A DNA stretch of 64,000 nucleotides from an uncultured Acidobacteriota bacterium (GCA_902825875.1 CADECP010000029.1:28408-92407); one strand, 5' to 3'; shown: positions 36,866-45,736, numbered from the stretch's first letter. Program-made: numbers and translations. Notes: generated by a model not told the origin, from the sequence alone.

Positions 36866-37411
36866 TTAGCCTTCGGGTTGTTGAGCGTTGAGCTTGGCAT
36901 CTTCCGCCTGAAGCTCGGCGCCGGTTGTCACAGCGACAGGTTTTTCTTCAAACAGCATTTCCAGCGCCAGCAATCCTGCGCCAATGCAAATTGCCGTGTC
37001 TGCCAGATTGAAAATCGGCCACGAGTATTGGTCTCGCCAATGCAGCCCTATGAAGTCCACCACTTCGCCCAGCCGAACGCGGTCAATCAAATTGCCTACG
37101 ATGCCTGCCAACAATAACGACAACGACAGACTCAACCGCAATTTGCCGGTCGGAGTTCGCAGCAAATAAATCGAAACGAAGCTTGCCGCCACCAATGAAA
37201 TTCCGGCGAACACCCACCGAGCATCGAATTCACCGTCGGCAAACATGCTGAATGCCACTCCGCGATTTGTGGCGTACACCAGCCGAAAGAAATCGGGAAT
37301 GACTTCGATCAAAACAACAGGCTTGAGCTTTGCCACAGCCCAAGCCTTTGTCAGTTGATCGGCAGCCAAAACAACGGCCGCGATGATGAAGTAAGGAAGT
37401 TTGTTTTTCAT
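36866..37411 (-). CDS. lspA: Lipoprotein signal peptidase (signal peptidase II)
   Basis: The 181-aa aspartic peptidase cleaves the signal peptide of diacylated prolipoproteins. It has four TM segments. The catalytic Asp residues lie in 'AGIVGNLIDRVRLGEVVDFI' and 'WPIFNLADTAICIGAGLL'. The C-terminal 25 residues are hydrophilic and vary from the family. It is 7 bp downstream of the coiled-coil gene and 9 bp upstream of lgt, forming a lipoprotein-maturation unit after ileS, as in many bacteria (ileS-lspA). Confidence 0.96.
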   Translation of the reverse strand: MKNKLPYFIIAAVVLAADQLTKAWAVAKLKPVVLIEVIPDFFRLVYATNRGVAFSMFADGEFDARWVFAGISLVAASFVSIYLLRTPTGKLRLSLSLSLLLAGIVGNLIDRVRLGEVVDFIGLHWRDQYSWPIFNLADTAICIGAGLLALEMLFEEKPVAVTTGAELQAEDAKLNAQQPEG

Positions 37412-37418
37412 TCGTAGC

Positions 37419-37703
37419 TCAAACCAGATTTACTTTCGCGCGAACTTCGCGGATGTCGTCTTTCATATACGAATGTTCGCGCGTGTAAACATCCACTTTG
37501 ATGTCCAGGTCTTTGATCTGGCGACTGAGTTGTAGAAATCTCTCAACCAGTTCACGCCTGAGACCAGCAATTTCTCCTTCCATTCGACCTTCCATTCGAT
37601 CCATCCGGGCCAACATTAGTTCGAACTGTTGTTTGACGAATTGCTGGAACTCAAGTTCCTGCGTTGATCTGTTCTCAAGATTGTTGCCATTGTCACCCGA
37701 CAT
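37419..37703 (-). CDS. Small coiled-coil protein of unknown function
   Basis: The 94-aa protein is almost entirely helical with heptad-like hydrophobic spacing ('QFELMLARMDRMEGRMEGEI', 'AGLRRELVERFLQLSRQIKD', 'LDIKVDVYTREHSYMKDDIR'). It has no signal peptide or TM segment. A strong AGGAGG lies 7 nt before the ATG. It lies between ileS and lspA (52 bp and 7 bp gaps). I recognise no function; an oligomeric cytoplasmic protein is likely. Confidence 0.8.
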   Translation of the reverse strand: MSGDNGNNLENRSTQELEFQQFVKQQFELMLARMDRMEGRMEGEIAGLRRELVERFLQLSRQIKDLDIKVDVYTREHSYMKDDIREVRAKVNLV

Positions 37704-37755
37704 AATTTGTCCTCCTAAAACTCAAAGGCTAGCGGGGTGGCCGAACGTCATTAGA

Positions 37756-40554
37756 CTACTGCGCCAACATCTGTTCAAGGTTGGCTGCACAGCGGCGGCA
37801 CGCTCCCGGATAGCGCGAATCGCTGTTCACGTCGGTGGTGTAATGCCAGCAACGTTCGCATTTTTCGCCTTCGGCGCGAGCGACTTCGACTTTCAATTCA
37901 GCGCCGTCTTTCAATTCAACGCCGGACACGATGAAGAAAAAGCGCAGGTCTTCGCCAAAAGATTCCAGAAAGCTTCGCGTGTCGGCATTGGCGGAAATCG
38001 TGATCTTCGATTCCAACGCTGCGCCGATCAGTTTGGCATTGCGCGCATCTTCCAGAGATTTAGTGACGGTGTTGCGAATCTCGAACAGACGTTCGTAACG
38101 TGCAAGCAAATCAGCGTTGGCCAGCGAAGCGTCGTAAGCCGGAAACACTGTCAGATGAACCGACTCGGCTTCGGCTTTTGCGCCAGGAATGTTTTCCCAG
38201 ATTTCATCCGCGGTAAAGACCAGAATCGGGGAAACCAACCGCGAAAACTTGTGGACGATTTCATACAGCGCAGTTTGAGCCGAACGCCGCGCCAGCGATT
38301 TCGGCGCGTAGGTGTAAAGCCTGTCTTTCAAAATGTCGAAGTACAACGCCGACAATTCAATCGTCGCAAAGCCGTAAAGCGCGCGATAGACTTCGGTGAA
38401 GTCATAGCGTTCGTAAGCTTCCAGAACTTTGCGGGTCACGTCATTCATCGCCGTCAACGCCCAGCGATCAACTTCAAGCATTTCGCCGACCGGCACACAG
38501 TCTTTGCTCGGATCGAAGCCGTCCAAATTGCCCAGACAGTACCGCGCAGTGTTTCGCAATTTGCGATAAGCGTCCGAAATGCGTTTCAGGATTTCATCCG
38601 AAACGCGCATGTCTTCGTGATAATTCAGCGCCGAAGCCCACAGTCGCAAAATCTCTGCGCCGCTGGTTTTCAACACCGTGCCGAGTTCAACGCCTGTGCC
38701 TTTGGATTTCGACATCTTGTCGCCACTAACATCCACGACCCAGCCGTAAGTGATGACTTCGCGGTAAGGCGCAGCGCCCATCACTTCCAAGCCAACTACC
38801 AACGACGAATTGAACCAGCCGCGAAATTGATCGCCGCCTTCCAGATAAACGTCAGCCGGGTAAGGCAAGCCATATTCTTTCAGCACAGCAATCGAACTCG
38901 CGCCCGAATCAAACCACACGTCCAGAATGTCCATTTCTTTTCGCAAGTTGGCCGAACCGCATTTGCAGGTCGCTCCCGCTGGCAAGAGGTCTTTGGCTTC
39001 GCGTTCGTACCAGGCGTCGGCAGATTCCTTTTCGAAAATGTCCGCGATGTGATTGATAACTTTCGGATCGCACAGCGTGTCTCCGCAATCGTCGCAGTAA
39101 AACACAGTGATCGGCACGCCCCAGGTTCGCTGGCGAGAAATGCACCAGTCAGGGCGATCCTTGAACATGCTCTTCATGCGGTCGCGTCCCCAAGCCGGAT
39201 ACCATTCGACCTGGTCGCAGGCGGCAATCGCGCGTTCGTTCAAGTTCGTCGCCGTCATCGAAATGAACCATTGCGGCGTCGCGCGAAACACGACCGGATT
39301 GTGGCAGCGCCAGCAATGAGGATATTGGTGCTGGAAAGATTCGACTTTCAGCAGCGCGCCGATTTGCTGCAAATGTTCGATGACGGCTTTGTTGCCGTCG
39401 CGCGCAGCGTCGGCTTTGGTAATCGGCACAACGCGCAGCCCGGCGAAATGCTCAACGTCTTTCATAAAAAAGCCGCGCCCGTCCACAGGGTTATAAGGTT
39501 CGATGCCGTACTGTTTGCTGATGACGTAATCTTCGTAACCGTGTCCCGGCGCAGTGTGAACCGCTCCGGTTCCGGCTTCGAGCGTGACGTGATCGCCCAG
39601 CATCAACAAGCTTTCGCGTTCGATGAACGGATGGCTAGCCTTCAGCCGGTCAAACTTTTCTCCGCTGTACGTGCCGACGATTTCATAGTCTTCCCAGCCG
39701 ACTTTTGCCGCAACCTGCTCCAATAACCCGCTGGCGACAATGAAGATTTCTCCACCGACCGAAACCGCGCTGTATTCAAATTCAGGGTTCAAACTGATCG
39801 CCAAGTTGGCCGGAAGCGTCCACGGAGTCGTCGTCCAGATGACGATGTTGACGTTCTTGCCCGCCAAGGCTGCGTCAACTTTGTCTGCTTCAAGAAAAGG
39901 AAACTTGACGTAAATCGAGTGGCTGGTGTGATCGTTGTATTCGATTTCGGCTTCGGCCAGCGAAGTCACACAACTGACGCACCAATGCACAGGACGCATG
40001 CCTTTGTACACCGAACCTTTTTCGACGAACTTGCCGAAGCTGCGAACGATGTCGGCTTGATACTTGAAGTTCATCGTCTGGTACGGATTGTCCCATTCGC
40101 CCAAAACGCCTGCGCGTTTGAAATCGTCGCGTTGAATGGCCAGAAACTTTTCGGCGTGTTTGCGCGCGGCTCGGCGAATTTCGACCGCTGGCATGTCGTG
40201 CTTTTTCGATCCCAGAGCCTCTTCAACTTTGATTTCAATCGGCAATCCGTGGCAGTCCCAGCCCGGCACGTAAGGCGCCCAATTCCCCATCATCGAACGC
40301 GACTTGACGCAGAAATCCTTCAAGGTTTTGTTCAGGATGTGGCCAATATGAAGCCGCCCGTTGGCATACGGCGGCCCGTCGTGAAGCACATAAACCGGTT
40401 TGCCCGCGCGGACTTCGCGGAGCTTGCCGTACAAATTCATCGCATCCCATTTCTGCAATCGAATGGGTTCGTTCTGTGGCAGATTGCCTTTTTGCGGGAA
40501 TTCGGTGTTGGGCAGGTTTACGGTCGTTTTCAGGTCAAGTTTCTCGTCACTCAT
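37756..40554 (-). CDS. ileS: Isoleucyl-tRNA synthetase
   Basis: The 932-aa class I synthetase charges tRNA-Ile. It has the HIGH motif ('GRLHIGHILNKTL', about residues 67-79), the editing domain ('WTTTPWTLPANLAISLNPEF' in the CP1 region), KMSKS ('GDKMSKSKGTGVELG'), an anticodon-binding domain, and a C-terminal zinc finger ('CERCWHYTTDVNSDSRYPGA' then CRRC). This is the bacterial type with zinc-finger end. ATG at 40554 is preferred over TTG at 40572. It heads a gene run ending with the Wzt ATPase. Confidence 0.97.
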   Translation of the reverse strand: MSDEKLDLKTTVNLPNTEFPQKGNLPQNEPIRLQKWDAMNLYGKLREVRAGKPVYVLHDGPPYANGRLHIGHILNKTLKDFCVKSRSMMGNWAPYVPGWDCHGLPIEIKVEEALGSKKHDMPAVEIRRAARKHAEKFLAIQRDDFKRAGVLGEWDNPYQTMNFKYQADIVRSFGKFVEKGSVYKGMRPVHWCVSCVTSLAEAEIEYNDHTSHSIYVKFPFLEADKVDAALAGKNVNIVIWTTTPWTLPANLAISLNPEFEYSAVSVGGEIFIVASGLLEQVAAKVGWEDYEIVGTYSGEKFDRLKASHPFIERESLLMLGDHVTLEAGTGAVHTAPGHGYEDYVISKQYGIEPYNPVDGRGFFMKDVEHFAGLRVVPITKADAARDGNKAVIEHLQQIGALLKVESFQHQYPHCWRCHNPVVFRATPQWFISMTATNLNERAIAACDQVEWYPAWGRDRMKSMFKDRPDWCISRQRTWGVPITVFYCDDCGDTLCDPKVINHIADIFEKESADAWYEREAKDLLPAGATCKCGSANLRKEMDILDVWFDSGASSIAVLKEYGLPYPADVYLEGGDQFRGWFNSSLVVGLEVMGAAPYREVITYGWVVDVSGDKMSKSKGTGVELGTVLKTSGAEILRLWASALNYHEDMRVSDEILKRISDAYRKLRNTARYCLGNLDGFDPSKDCVPVGEMLEVDRWALTAMNDVTRKVLEAYERYDFTEVYRALYGFATIELSALYFDILKDRLYTYAPKSLARRSAQTALYEIVHKFSRLVSPILVFTADEIWENIPGAKAEAESVHLTVFPAYDASLANADLLARYERLFEIRNTVTKSLEDARNAKLIGAALESKITISANADTRSFLESFGEDLRFFFIVSGVELKDGAELKVEVARAEGEKCERCWHYTTDVNSDSRYPGACRRCAANLEQMLAQ

Positions 40555-40644
40555 TGTGTTCGGTCGTTCCAATTATTGATTGATGTAAGCAGCATTTGAT
40601 GCTGATAAAAAAGAAGCGGGATCATAACGTAAAACGCCAGAAAT

Positions 40645-40684
40645 AAAAAAAGCGCCTGCATCTCAACCGAGCTATGCAGACGCT
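40645..40684 (-). terminator. Rho-independent terminator of the TonB/TPR gene
   Basis: On the minus strand an 11-bp stem (arms 40651-40661 and 40674-40684, one wobble) is followed by a run of seven T (the A-run at 40645-40651). It follows the stop of the TonB/TPR gene at 40709 and precedes ileS. Confidence 0.85.
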
Positions 40685-40708
40685 GGCCTTGCCCATTTCG
40701 TTGGGCAA

Positions 40709-41764
40709 TCAATAGCGCGAAAAGTTGAATTCAATTTGGCCAATTACGGTAATCGGCTTCCCGTCTTTTACAGCAGGAGTAAATTTTATCTTTCGGGCAG
40801 CTTCGACAGCGCTTTGAGTCAATCCATAGCCTAGCCCTTTAATCACCAGCAGGTGCTTTAATTCCCCTTCAGCAGAATATGTCACCAAAAGAAGGACAAT
40901 CCCCGCAATACCGGCATCAAGCGCTTCCTGTGTGTACTTGGCTCTTTCTCTGTAAGTTATGGTTGGCCTCAAACTAACACTAATGGGTACTGGCTGTGGA
41001 GATTCAGACGGTGCTCGTCTTTTTACCTCTGCCCAATTGGCATAAAAACTCATGGCATCCAATTGCTCACGCCAAAATTCTTTTTCCGTCGGGTCTTGCG
41101 TCAGTTTCAGATAGGTTGCCAAAGAATTTGCCGCTTCGTTGAGTCGCTCGTAATGAGCATACTTTTGGCTACTGGGCATTTCCGATTTGGTTTTTCCATA
41201 AAGCGCCATTGCCTCTTTTCTAAACATCCCCAACCAAATCTCAGTCTTTAACAGCCAGGCTTCCCGAAAATTGCCGTTCAGCTTCAAAGCACTTTCAATT
41301 GCGTTCAACGACTGTTCCATCTCCCCATTTCGCAACCGAGTTTCCGCAACTACGTAATGCGCTTCCTGATTTTTCGGATCAAGCAACAACGCCTGTTCAG
41401 CCTCCCGCGCCGCCTCTTTCAACTTGTCGGCGCGCAACAACAACACCGCCAAACTCACCCGTGAAGGCGCAAAATCCGGACGAAGCTTGATCGCTTTTTG
41501 AAAAGACTTGATGGCGTCTTTGACTTGGCTTGTTCTGTGCTGAGCTAACCCAAGAAAATGCCAGAGATCAGCGTTATTTTTTTGATTCTTCGACGCCTGC
41601 TTCAAAACAGCTACGGCTTCATTATATTTTCCGGCGCGATAAAGTTGGATGCCCTGAGAAACAGGGTCGCTGGCGAGTTGTGGATTTGATTGCGCTTTAG
41701 AGGTTGTCAGCAGAGCAACCAGCAAAACTGGTGCAACAAAAACAAAAACAAAAATTCTGTTCAT
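40709..41764 (-). CDS. Secreted TPR protein with a TonB-type C-terminal domain
   Basis: The 351-aa protein begins MNRIFVFVFVAPVLLVALL, a signal peptide or anchor. Residues about 35-190 hold four TPR repeats ('QGIQLYRAGKYNEAVAVLKQ', 'ADLWHFLGLAQHRTSQVKDA', 'KNQEAHYVVAETRLRNGEME'). The last 80 residues resemble a TonB C-terminal domain ('TQEALDAGIAGIVLLLVTYS', 'GYGLTQSAVEAARKIKFTPA', 'GQIEFNFSRY'). Such proteins may link to TonB-dependent receptors or act as envelope scaffolds. The frame opens to 41944, but ATG at 41764 with AAGGAT upstream fits the signal peptide. Confidence 0.88.
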   Translation of the reverse strand: MNRIFVFVFVAPVLLVALLTTSKAQSNPQLASDPVSQGIQLYRAGKYNEAVAVLKQASKNQKNNADLWHFLGLAQHRTSQVKDAIKSFQKAIKLRPDFAPSRVSLAVLLLRADKLKEAAREAEQALLLDPKNQEAHYVVAETRLRNGEMEQSLNAIESALKLNGNFREAWLLKTEIWLGMFRKEAMALYGKTKSEMPSSQKYAHYERLNEAANSLATYLKLTQDPTEKEFWREQLDAMSFYANWAEVKRRAPSESPQPVPISVSLRPTITYRERAKYTQEALDAGIAGIVLLLVTYSAEGELKHLLVIKGLGYGLTQSAVEAARKIKFTPAVKDGKPITVIGQIEFNFSRY

Positions 41765-41803
41765 AGCTGAGAATCCTTCAGGGGAGAAAGTTGAACTAAT
41801 CAG

Positions 41804-41848
41804 AAAAAACTGCGATCTGCTAGGGCTGTGTGGAAGCGGATCGCAGTT
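41804..41848 (-). terminator. Rho-independent terminator of the GTG-start coiled-coil gene
   Basis: On the minus strand the 14-bp stem (arms 41808-41821 and 41835-41848, AACTGCGATCCGCT) has one mismatch and is followed by TTTTTT. It ends transcription of the gene at 41856-42410. Confidence 0.82.
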
Positions 41849-41855
41849 GTCAGCG

Positions 41856-42410
41856 TCAAATAAACATCTCTTCGTCTTGATAAGCCTGATCCACAGGCAG
41901 CCGGTTTCCGGCAAATAAGACTTGCATCGCTCGGCGCAGGCCAAACATGACGTAAGAAAATTCGCGCGCCGGTTCCAGAATGCTGTGTTGAACCATGGCG
42001 GTTGTGCGCTGGAACTGATCGGTGGCTACGGCCAGCGTGTCCTGAACCTTTTCGACTTTGTCCTGAGCGCGTTCAACTTCGCGGCGAGCCAGCGCCGTTG
42101 TATCGCCAAGCAAGCTGCGAAGTTCGGCGGCCTCGTCTTTCGCCATTTCGGCGATGGCGTTGATTTGTTCGGCTCCCTGAGCGAAGTAACCGGCGGCTTC
42201 TTTCAATTCGCCCATCAGGTTGTGAGCCAGTTTCAAAACCGGTTCGGTGTTGGTAATCAGCAATTCGGCGCGCGATTGCAAGGTGCTGGCGCGTTCAGCC
42301 AACGTCACCAGCTTGCGAGCCAGCATGTACAAGCCGATGAAAACTCCGACCTGAACGATCAACAGAATTCCAACGCCGACTGCGATAAGTGTGATTTGCC
42401 AGTTCTCCAC
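41856..42410 (-). CDS. Membrane-anchored coiled-coil protein (DUF948-like)
   Basis: I chose a GTG at 42410 because GGGAGCAGG stands just ahead and the product then starts with a TM segment ('ITLIAVGVGILLIVQVGVFI'). The longer frame to 42485 only translates a short-unit repeat. The 184-aa product is a single-pass membrane protein with a long helical region ('LVTLAERASTLQSRAELLIT', 'ARREVERAQDKVEKVQDTLA') similar to DUF948 general-stress proteins. The preceding gene encodes a YtxH-type protein, which supports a stress-related pair. The function is unknown. Confidence 0.78.
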   Translation of the reverse strand: MENWQITLIAVGVGILLIVQVGVFIGLYMLARKLVTLAERASTLQSRAELLITNTEPVLKLAHNLMGELKEAAGYFAQGAEQINAIAEMAKDEAAELRSLLGDTTALARREVERAQDKVEKVQDTLAVATDQFQRTTAMVQHSILEPAREFSYVMFGLRRAMQVLFAGNRLPVDQAYQDEEMFI

Positions 42411-42420
42411 TGCCTGCTCC

Positions 42421-42494
42421 CAGTTGGTAGCCGGTAGTCGGTGGCCAGTGGCCGGTATGAACAACCGACAACCGAACACCGACAACCGAACACC
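42421..42494. repeat. Imperfect inverted repeat of CCGGTAGTCGGT / ACCGACAACCGA units
   Basis: Words of 7-9 nt with GGT, CGGT and GGCC cores on the left (42426-42457) face ACCGACAACCGAACACC reiterated on the right (42464-42494). It lies between the YtxH gene stop (42502) and the GTG start at 42410. It is the least regular of the short-unit hairpins here. Confidence 0.65.
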
Positions 42495-42501
42495 TGAAAA
42501 T

Positions 42502-42900
42502 CTAGCTTTCTTCGACCGCTGCGCTGCTGCGAACCGAATCGCTCGACTTTGCTTCGCGGTAACCTTGCTTGCCAGCTTCGATGGCTGCGGCGAATTGAGC
42601 TTTTTGGTTGGTGATCAAATCTTTGCCGCGTTGAGTCAAATCAGTGACGGCTTCGCGGCTCCGCGAAGTCAGGTCTGCGGCGCGTTCAACACCAGTGTGG
42701 TAATACTCCTGCGCGCGCTCGCCGACATCGCGTCCGGTGTCGCGTGCCAGATCAAGTCCCTTCTTGGTTGCATCGGCGATTTCCGAACGCAACTCGCTGC
42801 CGGTTTTCGGCGCAAATAGCAGCGCAGTGACTGCGCCGATTCCGGCTCCGATCAAAAAGTAAACCAGCTTGTCGCCGCTATTGCCGTTATTGTCTGCCAT
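42502..42900 (-). CDS. YtxH-domain (general stress) protein
   Basis: The 132-aa protein shows the YtxH pattern: an N-terminal TM segment with glycine-rich start ('LVYFLIGAGIGAVTALLFAP') directly followed by KTGSELR, then a long amphipathic helix ('DLARDTGRDVGERAQEYYHT', 'GVERAADLTSRSREAVTDLT'). In Bacillus YtxH is a sigma-B general stress protein; molecular role unknown. A strong AGGAGG is placed before the ATG. It lies upstream of the coiled-coil membrane gene and is likely cotranscribed. Confidence 0.88.
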   Translation of the reverse strand: MADNNGNSGDKLVYFLIGAGIGAVTALLFAPKTGSELRSEIADATKKGLDLARDTGRDVGERAQEYYHTGVERAADLTSRSREAVTDLTQRGKDLITNQKAQFAAAIEAGKQGYREAKSSDSVRSSAAVEES

Positions 42901-42974
42901 AATCTCCTCCTATGTTCTGAACCAACTCTTAGCCTCGCGCTCTATCATTTGGCGAAGCGAATCGTTGCCAAGAA

Positions 42975-43032
42975 AACCCGGCATCTTGTCCGGGTTCACA
43001 GTAAAAATCCGAACGCAGGCCTAAAGCCTGCG
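42975..43032. repeat. Two small REP-like hairpins
   Basis: AACCCGG/CCGGGTT (42975-42981 and 42990-42996) and CGCAGGC/GCCTGCG (43014-43020 and 43026-43032) lie in the gap between the YtxH gene and dusB. The second, with its CGGGACGAAC flank, looks like a dispersed REP unit and resembles the GCGGGACGAG hairpin at 49672. Confidence 0.7.
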
Positions 43033-43150
43033 GGACGAACTCTGGTAAAAAACGTATTGATTTTGTTGATGATTGAACCGCTCATCTATAACGCGCGGCA
43101 CTATAACACCCGCTATTGGCAACATCAACGTTTCGTTCGGTTCGGAAAGC

Positions 43151-44203
43151 CTAAACACCACATTCGGCCAATTCAGCACCTTCGGCGGGCGCTGATTGCA
43201 TCTCGTAATTAAAACCGTAAGTTTCTGCCAGTTGGAAGTATTCGACGAACAACGGCTCCATTTCTTCGACTGTGGGCGAGCGCAAAACCATCTGGCGAAG
43301 CGGCGTGCCGTTGGGAACTCCGCGCAACAGTTGAGACGACATCATCTTCATTCTTCCGATGACGCCTTTTTCCGGCATGTGTTCGCGCAGCAAGTCGCGG
43401 AATTCCAGCAAGGTCTCGTGCAATTCCTGCGGAGTCGGTTTGTATGGTTCCAAACCCTGCATCGTTTCCCACGTCTGGCGAAAAATGTACGGATTGGCGA
43501 TGGCTCCGCGACCGATGTGAACCGCGTCGCAACCCGTCATATCGAACCGGTTCATGGCGTGTTCAGGAACCAGAATGTCTCCGCTGCCCGAAACCGGAAT
43601 CGAAACGTTTTCCTTGATCGCGCGAACCAAATCCCAATTGGCGAATCCTTTGTACGCCTGGACGCGAGTGCGCCCGTGCAGCGTGACCATCGAAGCGCCG
43701 CAATCTTCGATCAGCTTGGCGACTTCGACGCAGTTGATGGAATTGTCGTCCCAACCGGCGCGAATTTTGACGGTCATCGGAATCGTGATTGCGCGTTTGA
43801 CCTCTTTCAGAATCTTTTCCAGTTGCGGTAAATCGCGCAGCAGATTCGATCCGCCGCCACCATTGATGACTTTTTTGGCTGGGCAGCCGCAATTGACGTC
43901 AACGAAATCGGCTCCGGTTTCCTGAGCGATTTCCGCCGCCCAACGCATGCGAACTTCGTCGTAGCCGAAAATTTGAATGGCAATCGGGCGCTCCTCCGGT
44001 TTGAAGCGCATCATTTCATGCGAACGAATGTTGCCGCGCGTCAGCCCTTCGACGCTGATGAATTCGGTGACGAACAGCCCTACGCCGCCACGCTTTTTAA
44101 CCAGGCGGCGAAACGGCGAATCGGTCACGCCAGCCATCGGCGACAACACCAGCGGTGGCGAGATTTTGTGGTCGGCAATGTTGAATGAAGTCGGATAAAA
44201 CAT
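43151..44203 (-). CDS. dusB: tRNA-dihydrouridine synthase
   Basis: The 350-aa FMN enzyme reduces uridines in the tRNA D-loop. The TIM-barrel motifs are clear: 'PPLVLSPMAGVTDSPFRRLV', 'GADFVDVNCGCPAKKVINGG' (catalytic Cys), 'ITIPMTVKIRAGWDDNSINC', 'MVTLHGRTRVQAYKGFANWD' and 'GCDAVHIGRGAIANPYIFRQ'. The closest group is DusB/Nifr3. I chose ATG at 44203 (MFYPTSF); the longer frame has no ribosome-binding site. Confidence 0.95.
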   Translation of the reverse strand: MFYPTSFNIADHKISPPLVLSPMAGVTDSPFRRLVKKRGGVGLFVTEFISVEGLTRGNIRSHEMMRFKPEERPIAIQIFGYDEVRMRWAAEIAQETGADFVDVNCGCPAKKVINGGGGSNLLRDLPQLEKILKEVKRAITIPMTVKIRAGWDDNSINCVEVAKLIEDCGASMVTLHGRTRVQAYKGFANWDLVRAIKENVSIPVSGSGDILVPEHAMNRFDMTGCDAVHIGRGAIANPYIFRQTWETMQGLEPYKPTPQELHETLLEFRDLLREHMPEKGVIGRMKMMSSQLLRGVPNGTPLRQMVLRSPTVEEMEPLFVEYFQLAETYGFNYEMQSAPAEGAELAECGV

Positions 44204-44277
44204 AAGCCTGTCACTCGAACGGCGAATATAGCATACGGTTGACGGCATTGGTCAAAACCGATAGCTTCAGCGGCGTG

Positions 44278-44877
44278 ATGACTGAAAGTGCAAATATCAT
44301 CTCGTTTCTGACTGAATTGATGCGGTTGAAAGCCGTTCCGCGAATGGGTTGGTTGTTGCGTGGAGTCCGTGACGTGGAATCGGTCGCCGATCATTCTTAT
44401 GGCGTAGCGTTCATTGCAATGCTGTTGGCGGATTTGGCTCAGCGGCAAGGTTTGGAACCGAACGTCGAAAAGATTTTGCGGATGGCTTTGCTGCACGATC
44501 TGACCGAAGCGCGAACCGGCGATTTGCCCAACACCGTCAAACGATACTTTGACAAAGGCGCGTTGCACGCCGCCGACCAACGAGCCGCCGATGAAATCCT
44601 TTCCGGTTTGGGAGCCATCGGCGAAGAGTATTTGCTGCTCTGGCAGGAATACGAACAGCGAACCAGCCTGGAAGCGCGCATTGTCAAAGCCGCCGACAAG
44701 TTGGACTTGCTGTTGCAGGCGCGCGAATACGAAAAAGGCGGCGCGCAAAACCTGCACGAGTTTTGGCAAAATTCCGAACTGGATTTTTCCGGCCTGCAAA
44801 TTGATGAACTGATTTCCGACCTGGTCAGCGAACTGACCAAACTGCGGACGGGACGTCCGCGCTCCCAAGAACAATGA
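44278..44877 (+). CDS. HD-domain hydrolase (YfbR/HDDC2-like, 5'-nucleotidase type)
   Basis: The 199-aa protein has the metal-binding HD pattern: His in 'ESVADHSYGVAFIAMLLADL', HD in 'MALLHDLTEARTGDLPNTVK' and a distal Asp in 'AADKLDLLLQAREY'. This is the arrangement of HDDC2/YfbR enzymes, which hydrolyse deoxynucleoside 5'-monophosphates. ATG at 44278 is chosen over a TTG at 44239. The last codons (TGRPRSQEQ) come from a REP-like palindrome at 44844. Its stop overlaps the DedA start by 4 nt (ATGA), so the two are coupled. Confidence 0.9.
   Translation: MTESANIISFLTELMRLKAVPRMGWLLRGVRDVESVADHSYGVAFIAMLLADLAQRQGLEPNVEKILRMALLHDLTEARTGDLPNTVKRYFDKGALHAADQRAADEILSGLGAIGEEYLLLWQEYEQRTSLEARIVKAADKLDLLLQAREYEKGGAQNLHEFWQNSELDFSGLQIDELISDLVSELTKLRTGRPRSQEQ
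44841..44868. repeat. REP-like GCGGACGGGACGTCCGC palindrome in the 3' end of the HD gene
   Basis: Inverted words GCGGAC (44844-44849) and GTCCGC (44855-44860) with flank GCTCCCA form a small hairpin inside the coding region and add the last residues of the HD protein. Confidence 0.7.
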
Positions 44878-45500
44878 ACTGGATCGAACAAGGCATCAAC
44901 TGGCTTCAACAACTGCCGCCCGAAGGCGTGCTGGCGTTGATGTTTTTTCTGGCTTTCATCGAAAACGTCTTTCCGCCTTCGCCAAGTGACGTGCTGTTGG
45001 TGTTTGCCGGAACGCTGATCGGTTTGGGCACGATTGATTTCACTTCGGCGTTGCTGGTTTCGACCATCGGCAGCGCCTGCGGGTTCGTGCTGGCTTATGT
45101 TGTCGGCAGATATTTTCAGCAGCACATCGTCACCGGACGTTTGAGCCGTTACCTGCCGCTGTCTGCCATCAACCAGGTCGAGTTGCTGTTTCAACGATTC
45201 GGTTACGGAGTCATCATCGTCAACCGCTTTTTGGCCGGAACGCGCGCCATCGTTTCATTCGTCGCAGGCATGTCCAAGATGAATTTGCCGATGACGACTT
45301 TACTGTGCGCGTTGAGCGCCGCCGCCTGGAACGCGATCTTGCTTTATCTGGGAATGGTCTTCGGCAAAAACTGGCAGAAGGTCGGCGAATACCTGAGCAT
45401 TTACAGCACGGTCGTCACCGTCATTGTATTGACTGTGCTGGCCGTTTTCGTCTGGCGTTACCTGAAAAATCGCCGCAGCCAGCCGACAACTGAAAATTGA
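44874..45500 (+). CDS. DedA-family (SNARE-associated) membrane protein
   Basis: The 208-aa protein has the DedA layout: 'GVLALMFFLAFIENVFPPSP', 'SDVLLVFAGTLIGLGTIDFT', then 'LFQRFGYGVIIVNRFLAGTR' and 'AIVSFVAGMSKMNLPMTTLL', with a final TM. The conserved F/Y-x-x-R-(F/Y)-x-x-G-x-R and G-x-x-x-M are present. DedA proteins include undecaprenyl-phosphate and lipid transporters. It is translationally coupled with the HD gene (ATGA overlap at 44874-44877). Confidence 0.93.
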   Translation: MNWIEQGINWLQQLPPEGVLALMFFLAFIENVFPPSPSDVLLVFAGTLIGLGTIDFTSALLVSTIGSACGFVLAYVVGRYFQQHIVTGRLSRYLPLSAINQVELLFQRFGYGVIIVNRFLAGTRAIVSFVAGMSKMNLPMTTLLCALSAAAWNAILLYLGMVFGKNWQKVGEYLSIYSTVVTVIVLTVLAVFVWRYLKNRRSQPTTEN

Positions 45501-45509
45501 AAATTCTTG

Positions 45510-45711
45510 TTCAGCCTCTTCGCCGCACTAGCGGCGGTTGAATTTAGCCGTGGGTTTCAACCCAAGGTGAGATGGGAAACGTTCCGCGTCGCGTCAGCGA
45601 CGACTGAATTCAGACGTCGCTGACGCGACTTGGTGAAACTTCTCGCCATTCCCGGCGTTGAAACGCCGGGCTAAATTCAGCCGCCGCTGACGCGGCGAAA
45701 AGGAGGCTGAA
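45510..45711. repeat. Giant nested palindrome (about 200 nt) between dedA and pta
   Basis: The outer arms (about 45510-45562 and 45654-45711) pair with few mismatches, including AGCGGCGG/CCGCCGCT and GAATTTAGCC/GGCTAAATTC. The inner arms (45588-45604 and 45613-45629, GTCGCGTCAGCGACG) pair with one mismatch around the centre TGAATTCA. The whole block reads as one long imperfect cruciform of several REP-like units. AGGAGG at its right end is 31 nt before the pta ATG. Confidence 0.9.
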
Positions 45712-45736
45712 CAGTGAAAACCGGAAACTTATCTAG

